Part shown: positions 62,580 to 64,000 of the stretch, piece by piece
Layout of the letters: the number at the start of each line of letters is the position of its first letter
Position numbering within the stretch: the first letter of the stretch is position 1
Position numbers and translations under genes: made by a program
NCBI GenBank assembly: GCA_963575745.1
Contig: CAUYUJ010015028.1
Coordinates: forward strand, 112,501-176,500
Direction of reading: 5' to 3'
From: Prorocentrum cordatum
Lineage: Eukaryota > Sar > Dinophyceae > Prorocentrales > Prorocentraceae
DNA: 64,000 bases
The notes under the pieces: generated by a model
Told to the model about the DNA's origin: nothing
Database searches by the model: none
The model's input: only the letters and a program-made list of their open reading frames with translations

Positions 62580-63190
62580 TGCTTGTGTTGTGGGTTAGAG
62601 GCCTCTTGGATGTTGGTTTGGATATCGTGGGAGGCCTCTGCAGTTTGGCGGCCTCTTGGGGCCGTTCGGGGGCCTCTTGGGGCTGTTTGGGGGCCTCTTG
62701 GCTCTTCTTGGGCCTCTTGGGGGCCTAGGGGCCTCTTGGGCTCTCTGCGGGGCCTCCTCGGGGCTTCCTCGGGGCCTCTTGTGGCGGCAGGCTCGACGTG
62801 TGGGTTCATGTTCCCCTTCCTTGCCCCCTCTTGGGGCCGTCTTGGGGCCTTCTTAGGCGATCTTGGGCGCCTCTTGGGCCGTTTTGGGACCCTCTTGGAC
62901 GGTTTTGGGGCCCTCTTGAGGGCCTCTTGGGGCGGTCTTGGGGGCCTCTGGGGCGGGGCCAGTCTTGAGTGGCGGAAGCCCGAGGCCGCGAGAACGCGAA
63001 AAACACAAGGACATTGAAGCCTCTTTGGGCTCTCTTGGGGGTCCTCTTTTTCTCCGGGGCCTCTTGAACCGTCTTGGGGCGGTCTTGGACGTCTTGGAGC
63101 GCTCTTGGGCTGTCTTGGAGGCCTCTTGGACCCTCTTCGGCGCTTTCTGGGGCCCTCTTGGCCCGTCTTGGAGCCCTCTGGCCTTTGAAA
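62580..63190. repeat. CTCTTGGGGGCC minisatellite family (locus 5)
   Basis: Units GGCCTCTTGGGG. Islands GGGTTCATGTTCCCC (62804) and GCGAGAACGCGAAAAACACA (62988) match, in reverse complement, islands of 35800-36418. Confidence 0.8.
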
Positions 63191-64000
63191 CAAGTCATGC
63201 GAGGCAGCCCAAGAACGCGCGGGAACGCGCGGGAAAGTTGAGACTTGGGGGCCCCAGCCTTTCTAATACTAGAATACCAGAGTTCCGCGTACAGAGAGCA
63301 GAGGACACACGAGGACATGGAGAAGTCGCCACTTCGTTCCTCGCTGCACTGTGTCGGATATATGTGTGCGTACAAAAACATGTATACATCTTTATATATA
63401 CACATCGTCGCCGCAACATGACGACCTTCGTTCCAGGCCGCCCACACGTGGTGTTCTGGCGAATGCGAGTTGGTCGTGAGGATGAAGGGCGGCGAGCAGT
63501 AGGCAGTAGCAACTCATAGGAAACGCGCACGTCCTCGCAATTCAGTTGTTTGAGTGCACTCGCGTGTTTTGGCACTTGGACATCGATGAGAGAGCGTCGA
63601 GTAGCGCCGACTTAGCGTCGGTTCGCGTCGATTCGCAAGAGCCAGCACATTGGCATTGGAGGCTCCCATGAGTTGCCACAGAAGGCAGCAGATGAAGGTG
63701 GGACGGGAGGGGAAGGATTAGGAGGCGGGGCAGGAGGGTCGGAGGAGGGCAACCGCACGGACCCGCCTCGCTCTCTCCTCCTCTCCCGCCCAAGTTTGGC
63801 GAGGAGGAGGGATGAGGCAGAGGAGGATGAGAAAAGAGTAGGGACGAAGAGAGCGAGGGGGATGAGGACGACGCGGAGCGCTGCGGGAGCCAAGAACGGC
63901 TTTGGCGCCCTCTACGCTGGGGCGACCGCCGACGTTTTAACCTTTTGCAGGCTGGAGTGGTGATCTTTCTCCGCTCCAGGCCGGTGTTCTCCACCCGCAC
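63191..64000. other. Terminal stretch; no gene recognised
   Basis: Mixed composition. GAACGCGCGG is duplicated at 63214. Only short or repeat-free open frames without motifs. Nothing to annotate. Confidence 0.35.

Overview
The window looks like dinoflagellate nuclear DNA, and almost all of it is repeats. The case rests on four things: a giant Helitron-like Rep/PIF1 gene with GC-AG introns that are followed by G; two decayed LINE-type retrotransposons whose endonuclease, reverse transcriptase and C-terminal zinc-finger style resembles the lineages common in dinoflagellates; high GC with long (TCC)n and (TG)n tracts; and very low host gene density. The genus cannot be named from the sequence. 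No rRNA, tRNA, spliced-leader gene or CRISPR array was seen.

Layout. Positions 1-12,300: a Helitron-like transposon on +, coding for a ubiquitin-specific-protease-like domain, a C2H2 zinc finger, a DUF6570-like region, an HUH Rep and a PIF1 helicase. Two introns, two in-frame TAG codons and two frameshifts interrupt it. 12,300-13,635: GC-rich flank and a 490-bp (TCC)n tract. 13,636-18,385: LINE-A (+), broken into several frames. 19,700-22,500: a dense cluster of short inverted-repeat elements. 22,800-24,060: an unidentified coding remnant. 24,500-34,550: repeats, including three copies (E1-E3) of a 1.5-kb composite repeat unit and several TIR elements. 35,800-38,350: minisatellites and microsatellites. 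39,137-39,811: the only convincing host-type gene, a membrane-anchored cysteine-rich (PAN/Apple-like) protein exon. 40,435-42,964: E4, the largest composite unit. 43,000-49,750: dispersed repeats, a fold-back element and a (TCC)n tract. 50,010-57,930: LINE-B (-), with ORF1, RNase H, endonuclease, reverse transcriptase and zinc-finger parts still readable. 58,100-64,000: more TIR elements, a 102-bp satellite array lying between matching terminal inverted repeats, and a further minisatellite.

How the parts relate. The Helitron carries its own strand-transfer (Rep) and unwinding (helicase) functions and a possible deubiquitinase. The LINEs encode nicking and reverse transcription and could supply activity in trans to short elements. 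At least ten short elements share the same roughly 30-bp terminal inverted repeat, and several unrelated fold-back hairpins sit among them. The most unusual candidates are the composite E units with co-varying short terminal inverted repeats, the satellite bracketed by TIRs, and the USP-Helitron association. Coding identities are inferred by eye from motifs; no database search was possible.
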